Positions 43,562 through 58,500 of a stretch of 64,000 nt of DNA are shown here, one piece after another (positions within the stretch are counted from its first letter, which is position 1; each line of letters begins with the position of its first letter). Below the pieces are notes generated by a model. It was not told where the DNA came from. It did no database searches and saw only the letters and a list, made by a program, of their open reading frames with translations. Position numbers and translations under genes: made by a program. Source of the stretch: Tubulanus polymorphus (lineage: Eukaryota; Nemertea; Palaeonemertea; Tubulaniformes; Tubulanidae); contig NC_134026.1 in the NCBI RefSeq assembly GCF_964204645.1, forward strand, positions 1,178,001 through 1,242,000. Reading direction: 5' to 3'.

Positions 43562-46500
43562 TTACGCCTTTACGTGTTTGTAGATGACAACTCCCAGAGC
43601 GCCCAAAACAATACAAACACAAACCACGACTATAATGATAATATCGGTCGTATCCAAAGTTGTTGGTCGTTTGATCTTGTTGTGTTTGAGGAGACACGCG
43701 TCAGCTGAAATGAACGAAGGAAATACTTAAATGTAGCGGATCGGAGCGCAAGCCAAGTCGGAATGGGCTTATTTTCAGTAATATCGTATTCTATACCATA
43801 ATACATCCAATGAATACTCAATGTTTTCAAATTAAATCTCACAACCCACATGTAAAGCCAACGTATGGATTCTAGTCTCAATAAATTGTTTGATAATCTA
43901 ATTAAGATCATCCTTGTATCGCCAAGTTTTGCCGTTACTCCCTCAGCGGGGAATTTTTGTTCTTACGTACTATTTCTTTTAGATAAACATTTCATTATTC
44001 CACAAAGCGATTTGAAAAAAATACAATTTATACAGATCAAAGTTTATGAGCGAATTGAGAAAGAATTTAACTTACTTTGGCGAAGCGTGTAACCGTACGG
44101 ATTCTTTTTAGCGTCGCAGTAGAGACACGAGTCAGTGACTTTACTTTCTCCAGGTGCCATGCAGTCACCGGACGGTAAGTTACAAATACCAGCCTGTACG
44201 ATATTAGATATACGATATCAGATATGTGATATACGATATTAGATTATAGATATACGATGAGAAGTTGCTTTTAGTTAATTGACGTGATATGCTTGTTAAC
44301 AATCACGGAAATCAGTAAAACCTTACGGATGTATGAATCAAGATTTTGACTTGTTTTGTAAAATCGTAAAACCAACAGCCAATGGGTGCAGATGTTTATA
44401 CCTTCTTCGTGCAAGTTGGAGTCTCTGCGTTACATTCGTGACAGTTCGGGTCAAAAACAAGATACAGCAAAGAATCACCGGGGTTTATCTTATTGTTGCT
44501 GAGAGACACAGAGTAACTATCGTTCTTGGTTGGAAGTACGCAGATGACTTGCGATTCGGTTACAAAGTTCGCTTTCGAGATAACTGGTGAGCCAACTGTT
44601 TCAGCTGAAGTAGTTATCTAAAACAAAAAGAATATTCTAGTTTTCATCTTTTATTTCGGCTAAAACTCTTTCAAGAAATAATTTAAAAAAATATAAATTC
44701 AGTCAAACTGATATTGTCACAATCTAATAACTGTATAGTTAAGGCAATTTAACAATAAATAGTCCAGTTCTGAATAATTGCAAAAAAAATTTTTGCCCCT
44801 CATGCGCAACATCTCGTAGAAAATAGTGTAAATAATTGTATGCATGTTTCTATGGACCTAGAGTGTGTATTGGATGAATTAACGAATAGATGAAAAATTA
44901 TGTTTCCTAAGGTCTAGAAAGAGGATAGTCACAAGGCGTGCTAGAGCGAGCTGAAGAATATGTCTACAATATACGTGAGTGCGGCCTTCATAGTCTTTCC
45001 GTGAATTTGCTAGTTACTCACTTTCAAAAGCGTCACATGACACGAAAGATCATCCGAATTGAAAATATTTGACGCTGTTACCAGCGCTTCTCTGCAGTTA
45101 GTAACGCGAGGATTGCAGATTCCGTCTTGACCGATGTTCGTCGGAATTGGAGCTTCCGTCATGTTCACCGAGCAAGATTCGCCGTCCCAACCCGGGTAAC
45201 AGGTACAATTTCCTGCAATGTCAATCAAACAGCTTTCAAAACACATTCCAAAATAGCCTAGGCCTTTTTTAATTAATCGGAGTACAGGTGTTTCAAAAGA
45301 GAAAATGGAAAGCGATTGGATTACAGGTGTTTTATAACAGTTGGGAACAGATAAAAGATAAGTACAGTTCTTGTATCATTCGAGTATTTCCACATAAAAC
45401 ATTGGAAGGACTGCGGAAAGAAATTTTTAAAAAGAGTGGAAATTGTGTCGAATTCGAATGATGGCAAAAACGGAGAAAAATTACTCTTTGCTAATCAATA
45501 CATTGACAATTCTGACGGAAATATCGAAAAAAGAACACGACCAACGAGGGCCGAATATAATTAAAATTCATATGACGCTCTTGGTGGAATTCCAATTACC
45601 AAAATGAAACTATAATTACTGATTAAATGAAGGATAATGAATTCAGTCGCTAACACGCAGATACTGTAGATAATCTTACCTCCTTCGCACGCTCCTCTTA
45701 AGTTACATTGTCCAGGACAGCTGTTCGCAACCATGAATGTGACAATAGCCGCTCCAGCAGGAGTGTCTGCAAAATCTGGATCTGCGTCGATAGCATTCTG
45801 ACACGAGGCTTTCATAGATTCGAGCGCACCTATTGCGCTTGCGTTCAAATCACCGCTAGCCTATGTGAAATGAAAAACCTTACGTAAATAAACAAGAAAT
45901 GAATTGCTAGAAAGTTTACCTTATAAGGCGAAACTTGTTCAAATTCAAACCTGTATATCTTCGACACATTGCGTGAGCGTAGTCGACAAATCTAGATCAT
46001 TGCTGGGAACGTTTGCTACTAACGCACATTTCGTGTACATTTCATTTTGAAACAAATAATCTCCGCAAGCTTCTTCCGCCAGTGCCTTCGTCCAAGGAGG
46101 TGTCCAGTCAGTGTCGTTCTGTGAAAGAGGTTTATTCATTCTTTTTAATTATTTGTATACAATAACCACGACGTATTATCTATTCATCCACCACTACCTC
46201 ACCATTTTTACAAGATTAACTATAATATTCTCTGTAAAGATATCGTCATTATACGAAAAAACCTTAACCGAATCAGCGTGTTAGACTTACACTAATAGGA
46301 TTGAAATTAGGATGTTCCTCCGGGAGATCAACTGGATCATCCTCTACAGCTCTTCTCCTTCGCTCACGTTGTTCAGTCTGAGCATCTCCTTCGTTATTGT
46401 TATTGTTATTGTTATTAGCATTAGGAGTTTCTTCTTCTTTAGGAACTTTCACTTGTTCTTCTTTTTTCTCTTCAAATCTGAGCTTCGTACTGGTTTTAAG

Positions 46501-49500
46501 GAACTCTTTAGTTTTGTCCTTCATGCCTCTTTCTGAATTATACGAAACAAAATGTTGTTTATGTAATAAGAAGCGTTGGTGGTAAAGTGTACAAAGAAAA
46601 AAAGAAATAAATTGCGGTTAAGCAAATGACCGAAGTTAGCAAGAGATTTGCAATATTTTCATAAAGTCCAATGAAAACTTGGGCCCTCTCGGTTGTGCTC
46701 TTCCAGAAGAAAAATTATCTTATTTATCTTCTGATTGTCGCGTTTTGAGAATTTCTGCCAAATATTCAGTCACTGCAACGGCGGAAAACGTCTATCGTGA
46801 AGAATTCTATCTTTTCCGTAAGAGTACAATCAAAAAGGGCCTTTGTCAAAACAACTGAACTAATATAAGCAAAAATATGCTTGTACGACTCAATGGATTT
46901 TGTTGCGCGATCCAGATACACCGTATGTGATCGGCTTGCGATTTGCTCCAATGATACTCACGAATAATGTAACATGTTTCGGTTGCTTTGTCATCGCCGC
47001 AAATAGCATCTTTTCCTTTCGCTACGAGGCAAAGTCGAGTCGGGGGTTTTTTCACTACTTTTACTTTTTTCGGGAAGTAGATCATCGTCTCGCGTACGGG
47101 AATTCTTCAATAAAAGGAATTTATACATAAAGACTATTCTTTCGAAATGTTGAGATTTTTAAATCTGTTCTTCAAATTAGAAGACAAAATAATACGTCAT
47201 TTTCTCAGAATTCGTTGGCAATATATTATCTTTTTGCATACTTATATTCCTTGTGAAATCGTGATGGATAACGTGTTAACTTTATCACTGATCCATCTTT
47301 CATAATCAAATCATTGGCTTTATTCCCGTTAAACCAGCCGCAGAGTCCTGTAATGATATTGTCTATGTTGAAAATACTGTTAAAACTAAACACTGCATCA
47401 TCTCTAACTCTGGTTTTCAGCTCGAGTTACGATCGAGCAAAATTCAATAATTTGTTAGTTTATCTTGACCTTAGTTTCTTTTTCTTTGGAATGTATCACT
47501 ATTTACAGTTAGCTGGTCAGATTATAATTTTCAAATCCTTACAATTGGTTTTTTCGTGACAAAAGGACGTTCAGCAATTTTTTCAAAAATTTCCATATCT
47601 ACGATAACATAGCGCGATCACAGTCTGAACAGATTGAAATAAAATTCCTCTAACTTGATGACAGCTTGTGCATAAATTCTGAGCCCGACGATACATGGTT
47701 TGAGGGGGTCAAAATATTTCATATTACAAAATATTTTCACATCCTTCGATCGAATTAGTTTTTAGCTTTAAAAGCGATACATACCACGAGTCTTTCTGAA
47801 ATCGGAGGGAGCAGCTGAGACGTAAACCGACATAATCCACTTGGTTTTTTTCACTGTAACTGACGTCCCGCTTGGTAGAATTACCTAATATTACATCGAT
47901 ATGGAATAAATTTATCCGTTTAATTTGGTTGATTAAATCGGTTAACAATTTTATTCAATTTACTAATTCATCTATAATTCCCACCTGGAGTTTGTCGCGT
48001 CCATAATACAACTTCATCCCCGGTGCTAATTTATCTTCGATGAAAAACTTGTAATTAAACGGTCGACGTTTAGGCTTTCTGCATTTCTTTCTGCGACGAT
48101 TTTTACCGAAACATTTACCACGTCTGGATGGCTTTAAGCACGCGTCCACAGTGAATATATTGCCGCGATGGCGGATTGAAACGGCACAGTTACAGCTAGC
48201 TCTTCTCGCGCACGGTTCGAGGAATGTTTGTACCTGACGTTGAATAAAGAATGAATTAACATGCTTTACATGAACAGTTATTTCGCTGATATTCTACGGA
48301 TATTTCATCCATTTGTTCGATACTTACCTCAGAGTCACTCTCCGTATTTTCGTAAAGGAGGAACGCACCGATTTTGTAGTTATTGTAATAACTGATGATA
48401 TGAAATGCAAGTGTATATTTCAAACACGTTTATTTACATCTTATTCTATGACAATTTACAAGATGCTTAAACCTAAAGACTTTTAACTTACGCTTTGTCA
48501 AACGTTGTGTAATGAGGATCACCAACTGCCTTACAGAACGGTCTTATTTTGTATTGCGATGACACAGATACCTGACAATTCAAAAAAAAGATTAGTGAAT
48601 GCATTCGGCCAGTAAGTACCAGGCTAGAGGAGGCAGTGTGCTGATTGATGCGCTGGTTAAAACGCGCCTAACGGAATACAAAGACATTGATTACCTGAAT
48701 TTTCTTCACTACCGTCTCTGAGTCGCGTACACCATTGAGGTAAACGGCATAACTAATCTCAATCATTCTATTCACAGGTTTGGATGGTCTCACTCCAATA
48801 TTTCGGCTAGTTACACTGATTTCGTGCTCGCCTTTCCAATTTTCTTCTGTTATATCTTTCCCGTGAGAGCCGAATGCAAGCCAGTATATTCCCCTTTTAT
48901 AACGTTTACAACTGTTACGAAACAAAAAGAACACGATCTAATGATGAATCTGAATGTAAATCATTAATCACATACGTTAGACATGGTGGCTGAATCGGGC
49001 ATACTAAAAATGTTTTCTTTATATGCGGCTAGAAGAATGATGAAAATATTTTCACATTGGCCCATTTTTGGTTTTCTCGTCCGAAAATTCATTTCAAAAC
49101 TTTAGATCTTCTCTCGCGTACATAAAAACTATTGAGTAGGCCCGAATCTATGAAATATATAAAAGAAATATATGACACTCGATCTAAAAAATTTTTAAAT
49201 AAGTTTTACACTTTTTGTTTTAACGTGGTCTTTTCCTTTTAAAGCCACGTTAAAACTAGTTTTCCATTTTAACGTGGCTTCAAACGAAAGACTCGTTTTA
49301 ACGTAGCGTTGAAACGCAAAGAGTCTAATGTATAGAAAAAAAAATGGTGGAGTTCGAGTGTGTTGTTTGTCGAATCGCTTACTAGTTGTACGAGCGTTTA
49401 CTATCCGTGAGGATTTCACTGGCGATCACTCTGACGATACATGAGCTTTTTCCTTTACACGGAATAGATGGGGATTCTTGCACTTTGAATTTGAACGATT

Positions 49501-49545
49501 TCGTCTCACCCATATTCAACTCCAAACGAGCCACATTCACTACAA
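43562..49545 (-). other. C-terminal VWDE-like portion (vWD, EGF, Cys modules, TM)
   Basis: Exons: 49545-49383, 48911-48695, 48571-48492, 48391-48328, 48233-47985, 47884-47785, 47347-47242, 47104-46962, 46532-46291, 46118-45951, 45860-45680, 45212-45022, 44617-44402, 44193-44076 and 43704-43562. In order: a beta-rich segment with SFKFKVQESPSIPC; the vWD domain start VGDPHYTTFD; CNCAVSIRHRGNIFTVDAC; LPSGTSVTVKKTKW; SDFRKTRGLCGWFNGN. Next come a basic segment, a poly-Asn run with QRERRRRAVEDD (furin-like), a Trp/Cys segment TDWTPPWTKALAEEAC, an EGF-like module ending CTCYPGWDGESC, DGICNPRVTNCREA, a VFDPNCHEC module, and ICNLPSGDC...SCLYC. The last exon encodes a roughly 20-residue helix (IIIIVVVCVCIVLGALGVVI) and a short YKHVKA tail. 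This order matches VWDE (von Willebrand D and EGF domain protein). vWD domains usually mediate multimerisation or adhesion. Confidence 0.88.
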
Positions 49546-52500
49546 CCTGGAAACAACGAATCCGAATACGAGATATAGTATCACCTACAGCGAAAACCAC
49601 CATTGACTAGATATAAATCATTAGGAAAGATTACTTCAAATCGCTTTTCACACGACTTAGACATCAAACGTTCCATTGCCTCAAAACGTATTTTGATTTC
49701 CTTAGACGCATATGCTGGACAATCCTTTATGTTAACAGTCAAACAAGCTTTACTAGATTTCATTAATCTAAAAACAAAAGACTAAGTATGAGATATTAAG
49801 ACAAAGTTGAGAATGTGATTGAGAAAGTTTGATAGAAACCAAACGATTCATTTCAGAATGAGTTCTAATTGAATAGATGCTTACGGACACAATGAAACGG
49901 CAGCTTCTTTTTTATTCTCTAACTTTTCTTCCAGTTCTCCGATACAGGTTTTAGCTGCCATCAATCGACAGGTTGAAGAAAGCCACGGCGCGTATTGAAC
50001 GTGTGGACATTTTTCTTTTAGTTTATGACATTTGATGATTCCCAGAACCCCCCGGTCTATCATCGATTGGTATCCGCCTTTACAGGTCTTCATGTTTTCT
50101 CCAATACACGACACCATCTTTGCCATATCCCTGAAACATTCATTCATAAGATCGGGCGGATCTCAAGAAGTCTGAATGATACGGGGATAAACTTGAGGTT
50201 AATTGAAACGAATTAAGTTAATCCCGGGTTTAACGTCAATACAGGACTCAGTTCCACAGTTCCACAGAGTTAAAGTTAGTTCATTTTCAATGTTTTATTT
50301 AACCCAGGGTTAAATCTTAACTCAGAACTGTGGAACTGGACCCTGGTTTGTAAAACTGACCCATGATTCTGTAAAGTCAAAATTATGAAAAAAACTAATT
50401 TTGTTGGTACACGTTTCCTACTCGAAACAAATTTCGTTTCAGAGACTACCCCGAAAATATTCATTCGGCTGTAAACGGTTATTTACGTGCAGACGTCCTT
50501 GCCATCAACGAAATTTTTCGTAAGACCTTCACTGAACGTCTTTACGCAGGCTTTGGCTGTATAATAATCACATCCCTCTTTTTCTACAACGAAATATTGT
50601 TATCAACCTTCAGTTTGAAAAGAATATGGCTACATGTATGTGAAAGTCAACATCGCATGTGTATTTAGGGAAGCGTCCTGGGGATATGTATCTATAAATC
50701 TTTCGTCGGGTTAGCTAAGTCAAAATAAACTACATTCTATAACTTTCAAAGTTGTAAGTGATTTTCGAGGTTTATTCAGAATTATCTCAGAATGAACCCA
50801 GACATACTATTTTTCACAAGTATGTCCCCGCGACGCTTCCGTACAAATGGATTCACGTGGCTACGATAGCTGAAACACTTACTCGCTATGGTGGTTTTAC
50901 AGTAATTATCCGCACATTTTTCCAGATGATGTAAAACCATTTTCTTTCGAGTTTCCTGATCGGCTGTGCATGCGGTCGCTTCATCATCTATACACTCTTT
51001 TTTCTCTTTCATTTTGCTAGAAAAAAAGGGAAAAACCGTAACGACGAAAGTATCTCGATGAGGTATTCGTAGCAGCAAAACGGTTTTTGAAATCAAATCT
51101 ATTATACGACGTAAGAAAATGTATTGAATTGTCGAAAGTTGATTTCGTCGTCGGGGATCTTATACTACCGCGGAATATATTGGATTGTAAATACAAATAA
51201 GTAATTGTCTTGTTTCAGATCAAAGCAGATTATAGATGTGACATACATATGATGTCGACACCGCATAGTAAGAACTGGTAGTTTTGAAAATTCAGGTAGT
51301 TGATGTCTATTAATTTCATCAGTAACGTTCATCATCTCTGCAGTAATCGGCATATCGAATACTCTTATTAAGTACTGCCAGACCGAATGCAATCACTAAT
51401 TTCTGACCATTGATATTGATTACATTGATAAGATGTGACCGTGCGGTGGAATCGGGAGATCTGATCCGAGGGATCACGGGTATATCGGTTATATGTGGTA
51501 AGATATCTGCGGTCATCTATTCACTTACTCGCAGAACGTTTCGTATCTCTGTGAGTAATACGCGTTAACACGAGCATACTCCAGTTCTATCAAACATTTC
51601 ATCGGAGCCGACTGGGCGCATTTTTCTCCGGTCACAACTGGCGGGACCACCGTACATTTAGTTCCGACCTTCTCCTTGAACACGCTTTCCTGAATGCGCA
51701 TCGCATTTTTCACGGAGACGTAAGCGATTTTAACACAACCGGCTAACTTGTTGACGACGCATTTTAGATTTTCATTGAACGACGAACAAACTGCGGTCAT
51801 ATCATCCTCAATAACGACATCAGTGGCGGTTTTAGTTAGTTCTTCCAGACATTGCTTGGCTTCGTCTATCTGACACGTATCTTCGTCAGCTTTCGGTGTG
51901 ACATCTTCGCAAGCTTCTTTGTTGATAGCGTGTACGACATGCAAAGCTATGTATAAGATTCGTTGAGTGTACACAGAACACTTTTTACTTTCCGACACAA
52001 CGTTCAACAGCATAGCCTTGTAATCACTGTGATAAAAAAAAACGAAAACCGCCATATATTCATTGAGGTAAATAAACAAATCAGTTACTCAATGAGGAAA
52101 GTACGGAAGAGCAATGCGGCCAACAACAATTTATTTTCAGTTTAAAAATTCGACTTTTCGAGTTAGTAAGTCGACTTTTTAAACTCGAAAAGTCGAATTT
52201 TTAAACTGAAAATAAAGTGTTGTTGGCCGCATTGCTCTTCCGTACTTTTCCGTAGGAAAGAACAACAAAAAACAAAATTCTTTTACCGGCAGAACTTTTT
52301 CTGAGTTTCCTCATTGTCTGCAGATGCTTTAAATGTACGACCAAAGTATTCCACGATTTTAGCTTTCAGCAACTCGAATTTACATTCGTCTAAAGTGATT
52401 GAACACATATTTTAAGCATATCAATGCATGAATAAATTTTTTCTGAATTTTTGGTAAATCATTTCAATACGCACCAGCTCCAGGTCCCATTTCGATTGTT

Positions 52501-55500
52501 TTCGCATCTGAAAATTTTCATATCAAAATGAAAAAAATGATGCAAACAAATCTCACAATAAAATAAATTAACGCAAAATAGTCAAACTAGGGGTCCAAGG
52601 ACACCATGCCCACTTGGGAAGTGGTTTGAAATGCTCAACAAACATAAGTTTTTAATATTCAACACCCACTGGTGACCATACACGGAAATATCTCTGAAAC
52701 TCACAACAATCATAGAACATGTCATGAGCTACAATTATGGAAAGAATTTGCTATTGATCGCCGTTACGAAATATGCACAGGAACTAATAGAAATGGTCAT
52801 ATTGTATAAGATTGAATATGACTTCCCCTTGATGGCAATAATGAAAATTGGGTGATCCCAATTCCATATGGCAGCACTATTAATAATCAAATATGAAGTT
52901 AAAACCAGTTGATATTTTCTTTGATAAAAACCTTTCCCCTGCGAATGGAGGAATGATGACACCAAGATGGCCATCGTTTGACGTGTATCATTTCCCTGTG
53001 ATGTTTGAGTTGATGATATACAATGATGACGTCGATGTTACAAATTTCAAAGCTACCTCACAAGCCGATAAAGCTGAGCGACACCCGCCATGAACAATCC
53101 AATAGGGTTAGTCTTAGGAAACCAAGATCCGGACATAAAGCAAGATAAACAAACAAACAAACATACTGTCTTACTGAATTCAAACGTTCATGTCATCATC
53201 GGAGCTTTGAATATCATAGTATTCATTTCTTATAAGGATTCAGACCATAGTATACGAACCGTATTTCTGACATATCTCATTCTTCGTCGTCCCAATAGCT
53301 TCCAGAATTCGTTTCATGCGTACATATTTCACCTTGTTTGGACCGTTTTCACAGTACATTTTCAGTTTCGTCATACATTTTGTTGAATCCGTCGTCGCGA
53401 ATTTTCTAATACAACCAAGAAATTACTTAAAACGTTTATTGCATTTTTGAAAAAAAAAGCTATTCGATAAGTTTCTTAATCAAAACTTCTGGACTCTATT
53501 CAACAACCTCGATAAAGATCTAAGGACACTATAGTCAGCAGGCAAGCACAGTGACTTACCGGCAGAGTTCAGAATTGTACTTTCCGGCAAATATCCCTTT
53601 CATGAATTTACTATAATAGTCTTTCGAACACTGTAATGTTTCAGTCGAATCGCATTTGACTGAAAGCAAAATAATTGAAGAACTTCATACATTCGGGAAC
53701 TCTAAACTATGAGTCTCGAAACAGTGATTCTACGCTTGCTCGATGTTGAATACGAGGTTGAACCGTTTTTACCTTCAGGTTTCATGCACTGACGCAGGAT
53801 GCCTTGGAATAGGCCGTTGAAGTAGTAATGAATGAACTGTTTTTCTCCGGGACAGTTATTCATTTGTTTTTTAACGCAATCTATCGCTTCAGTGAGTCGA
53901 CTGTAACAAAATCCATCGAAAACATTAACATTTTCTATGTGAAAACCGATTAGCTCGATGATGCTATACTTTAAACAACCTGCATCGTGTTTCTTCGTCA
54001 ACTTTTGTATCCAGCACCATTTTGGTACACACTGAATAAACTTTCTCATTTGTGCAATTTTCCTTTACTGGTGGCAGGTCATTACATATTTTAGACGCGA
54101 CTAATGACTTTCTCTTTTTCGCCAACACACTTATGAAACGGAACTGTACCGCACCGCTACACTCTTTAATGTCCATCGTAATTTTTCTTTCAATATCGTA
54201 ATATACTCTGCAAATATAAAAGGAAATTTATTTCTCTACTAAGGAAGGATTTTACTCCCAGTGGCGTGGAGGATACGCGAGCGAAATAATTTAAACGATT
54301 AAAGCCTCGTTTCAGACGTTGATAGAAAAGCGATATTCAAATTTGTTGGACTGTCTATGGGGAAGGATCTTTTTTAATAGGGGGTTAGTAGTAGCGGGGA
54401 ACAAAATTCAGTATTTTTCATTAATTTTGTGTTTTACAGCGAAAACTTCCAATTGGTCTCTCAATGGGAACTCACTTGCAAATGCTTGATTTTATGATGG
54501 AGTCGTCGGTGACAGTTGCTTTCCAGAATAGTGAAAAGAATACTTTTAAGTACTTTTCAGCTTCCTTAAATCGGCACTCTTTACTCTCTGCAAGACAGTT
54601 AAGATTTTCATCTTATTTCAATTTTAACTTTTGCAATGAGTTATTGAGTCTTTTCTGATGAATAAAACAGCTTACCTTCTTCATCCGTGTCTGGAACTGG
54701 AATATAAACGGGCAAAAATGGATTAATCGAATTCATATGTATTGATTTTCAATAAACTACGGTGTTTTTTTATCATTGATCGGGATTATTTTTGGTATGT
54801 GTAACTGTGATGATGGCGAATCAAACTAATGTATTTAATGAACACATCAGATTGTATTTTCTGTTGCGCCCAGTCAGATTTCTGTAAAACCTATAGGTGG
54901 GGTGCATCGTACTAATCTACAGTGATGCAAGTGTGTCATTCCGTACAAACGCGTGATAAAAATAACTGTATGCATGAGAAAAACCTGAATTCCCGATCGA
55001 AAATGATGATTTCGAACATTTTGATCAAGAAATTACATTTTTCTGTTTTATTTCATAGCGGCAGCGTTCTATTGTTAAAGAATACAGATGTTAAATCAAA
55101 TATAAACTTACTCATTCCTGAAAATATTGTTTAGATCATGATTCGGTGAATGAAGATATTTAAGATAGTACGCGAGGAGAGAAGTTGAAATCGATGAACA
55201 AAAACGATTTTGAATAGCGAACTTTCACTTACTATCGTCGTTACATATAGAGTTATCCCCCACGAGTTGACCCTTAATGGCCGTAAAACGATTTGCAATC
55301 TCAGCTGGTTTCTGCGAACACTTGAACGAATCTTCGCCAACTTTTCCAAAGCATTTCTCTATTTTCTTAACCAATTTATATGACTCCCTAAATTTCAATA
55401 CACAAACGTATTTTTCTTCAAATATTTTTTTCTAAAGAAAACATGGTTGAATATGATACACATGTATATAGTAGTCGGTGGTTATCGAATACTTACGAGC

Positions 55501-58500
55501 AAATATGTTTAATGCGGTAACCTCCTTTCATCATAGCGTCGAGAATTTTGTCACCAACTTCCGTTATACACTTGTAGTTTTTACTTTCGTAACAAATTGA
55601 TTTATCTAAAAATGAAAATTTTCTTTCAAAATTTTTGTTCATTTAAAACAGATATCGTGAAAAACTATGACATTCAGAATACGTAAGTTTTAGTTTGTTT
55701 GTGTAAAGCGTCTGAACATCCTTTTGGATATACAGCCTCTGTGGCTCTGCTCAGGCTTCGGTCTCCTGATTGTCACTAACCTATTTTGTTATTATCAATT
55801 TTGTAAATATTGATGGGGACAAATAAAATATATACTATTAGATTTGTACCTTGAAATGACGTCTTGATCGCCAATAGGATTTATCTTCGTTTTTTACGGT
55901 TAAATGCATCGAGATATTACGCACAAAACGTTGTTCATTTCTCAGTATTGATAAAAAAAAGTTGGACTGGGTAAGATTTTGACAGAGAAATATTGCGGAA
56001 CTTTTGCAGATTCGAAGACGAAACGTGGTCATTTACGTTATTGCATTCAGCACCTTAGATTGGCGAGGTGTGACGACGCTAATGCTCGATGAAAAAGTCT
56101 CCATGACAAATAACTCGTAGCTTAAAAATTACAATCATAAATAGATCTAACCATCCATCGGAGTAACGGGCCACCATAACAAGGTACCGTCGATAGCAGT
56201 CGATGCCAACCGCTATTTATGTAACTACGTAAAACGCCGTTGTTTTTATACAATCGAAATGCCGCTTACCGCATTGTTTTGAGTATTTATACGTGGAAGC
56301 AACGACCTTCTTTTCTAGATACAATCGTTTTTCACGATCACAACCAGCAACCCTTTCGTTAACGCACAATTTCAACTTGGTAAACTTCCTGAAATTGATG
56401 CATTATGAAATGGTAATTGTGTTTCGAGAAATATTTGTGTTCGAATGAATTAAAGTCTCTCATTAATTCATTAATTTATTGTCCATATGTTAGAGGTAAA
56501 GCCCAACGCACACGACGCAGGGAAACATAAAAACACAGAAACAAGCAAATAAACTTGTTTGATCCCGAAACGAAGCATTTCTAGTGGATTCACACGGGAA
56601 TCAAAGTACTCACTCCTGGCGCGAATCCGTACAAATCTTGTTATTCCCGGTTTCAGCTTCTTTTAGATTCATGGTAAAGTCCTTTATACAGGTAGAAGCG
56701 CCCTCGTGATTACAACTTGGTTTCGGCGGTGGTGGAACCAAGTCATCATCTTCTTCCTCCCGTCCCTCGATTTGGTAGTCGACCGCGCACTCGAATTTGC
56801 TGGTTATATTTATCAGGGTGGATAAGTATTTATAAATCTTCATGAGAAGTCCGGAACTGCACGACAGAATCATTTTTTCAATTTCCATTCGATCCTTGTT
56901 GAATTGACTGCGGATTAAAGATAAATACATATATATTATATCAAGTTTACGCAGAATGATATGAAGCCGTAGAGTAAAGAGAATAGAATCATTCGAAATT
57001 AAATTCGGCTACACACATGCAGGTCTTTTGACGGAAAAACTTATCCATGACCACCGCCTTCCTTATTGTCTTAGAGATGTGTTTTATTTTCTTAAAAGCC
57101 GTCTCAGCTTTGCATTCAGGCGCTTCTGTTGAATTGAAAACACAAGATCGATAGGAACACCCAAAAAATCTACTCAACACAAATCGATTTGATACGCAGT
57201 GCGACAGAAAAGATTCAAAAGTTAATTGTCTAACCTTTATCGGGAAGTATAATTGTTGCTGAAAATAAACACGAATAAAAATATCAGCGATACAAAGAAA
57301 AAAACCAAAATTGAGTACATCATCGAAATGGATACAGTGAGTATAGCTTACGAGTTTCTACGCAAGAGTTTTTCAGCAAGGTCTGCATTACGGTGACTAC
57401 AGTACTATATCTTGTCTTCGTTGTTTTATCGCACGAAGTCTCCAAAGTAGTCAAGCATTTTGTGACTTCAGTTTTTCTAGCATCACTGTTGGAAAAGTAT
57501 CAATGCGATTTCAAACGTTTGAATACGTGCACGTGTTATTTTCGGAAAATGTAAGAAAGACGTTAATTTGATCTTACCTACAAACGTCATTACTGCTGGT
57601 GCTATTTTGCGTATTTAGGTAGATAAATCCGTCTTGAATGTACGTTTCCAAACACTTTGCCTCCTTCGATTGGAGACATTTCACTGAAAAAAACCCAGAT
57701 TAATTGCATCATATCCGAACACTGGTAACTATTATTATGAGTATAATTAGTATAGATCTTACAGGATTTTGCTTCGCAGTAAGTTTGAGTAAAATCTGTT
57801 TTGGCCGTTTCGATGACGTAAGATGCAGTTGGACAACATTTGCCGGTGAGAGTATCGCACAGGGTTGCATTTTGAAGAGTTCTGTGAAATCAAAATTAGA
57901 ATGGAGATCAAGTAGTGAATATCTCACACCACAGAAATCGATTTTATTGTTCTATAGTTTTCGTATTAAAAACTCACGCGCAAGCAGTCTGTAAAGTGCC
58001 GTTCATTAACGAATCTTTTAAATTTTCTTTTTCCTTCATCAGACAACTGCCAACTTTCAAAATGGTACATTCTTTATCCGATTTGATTATTGTACCGCTC
58101 TCACAACTGGCAGAAAACGAAGTCTTGAGGTAATACAACATATATGCTATGTCGTGTTGAAACTTGCCACTGCAATTTGCGTCAATCGCCAACTTCTTCG
58201 TGGAAACAAATGTCGAAGAGTATTCCCTAAAACATCGGGTTTTGGATGATAGTGTTATGGAAGCGGAAGTGACATAATGAACAATATCGCAGCTAAACAA
58301 ATATTGATCGCGTGCATGTGTTTAACAACTTACTTGCAAAAGGTTGCGGTGATTTTCTTTCCCCACGACAAATAAGGTATGATCGACGACGATAGTTTTA
58401 TCAGATTGAATGCGATAGACACCAAACTCGCTTTACATGCCATTGGTTCTATAAAGTTGTAATACATGCAGTCAGCAGTTTCACTAGAAATCTCATATTT

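Noticed and set aside
57704-57994. Plus-strand frames across the repeat array (also 59241-59579, 49386-49610)
   Set aside because: They are antisense shadows of minus-strand exons supported by splice sites and repeat conservation.
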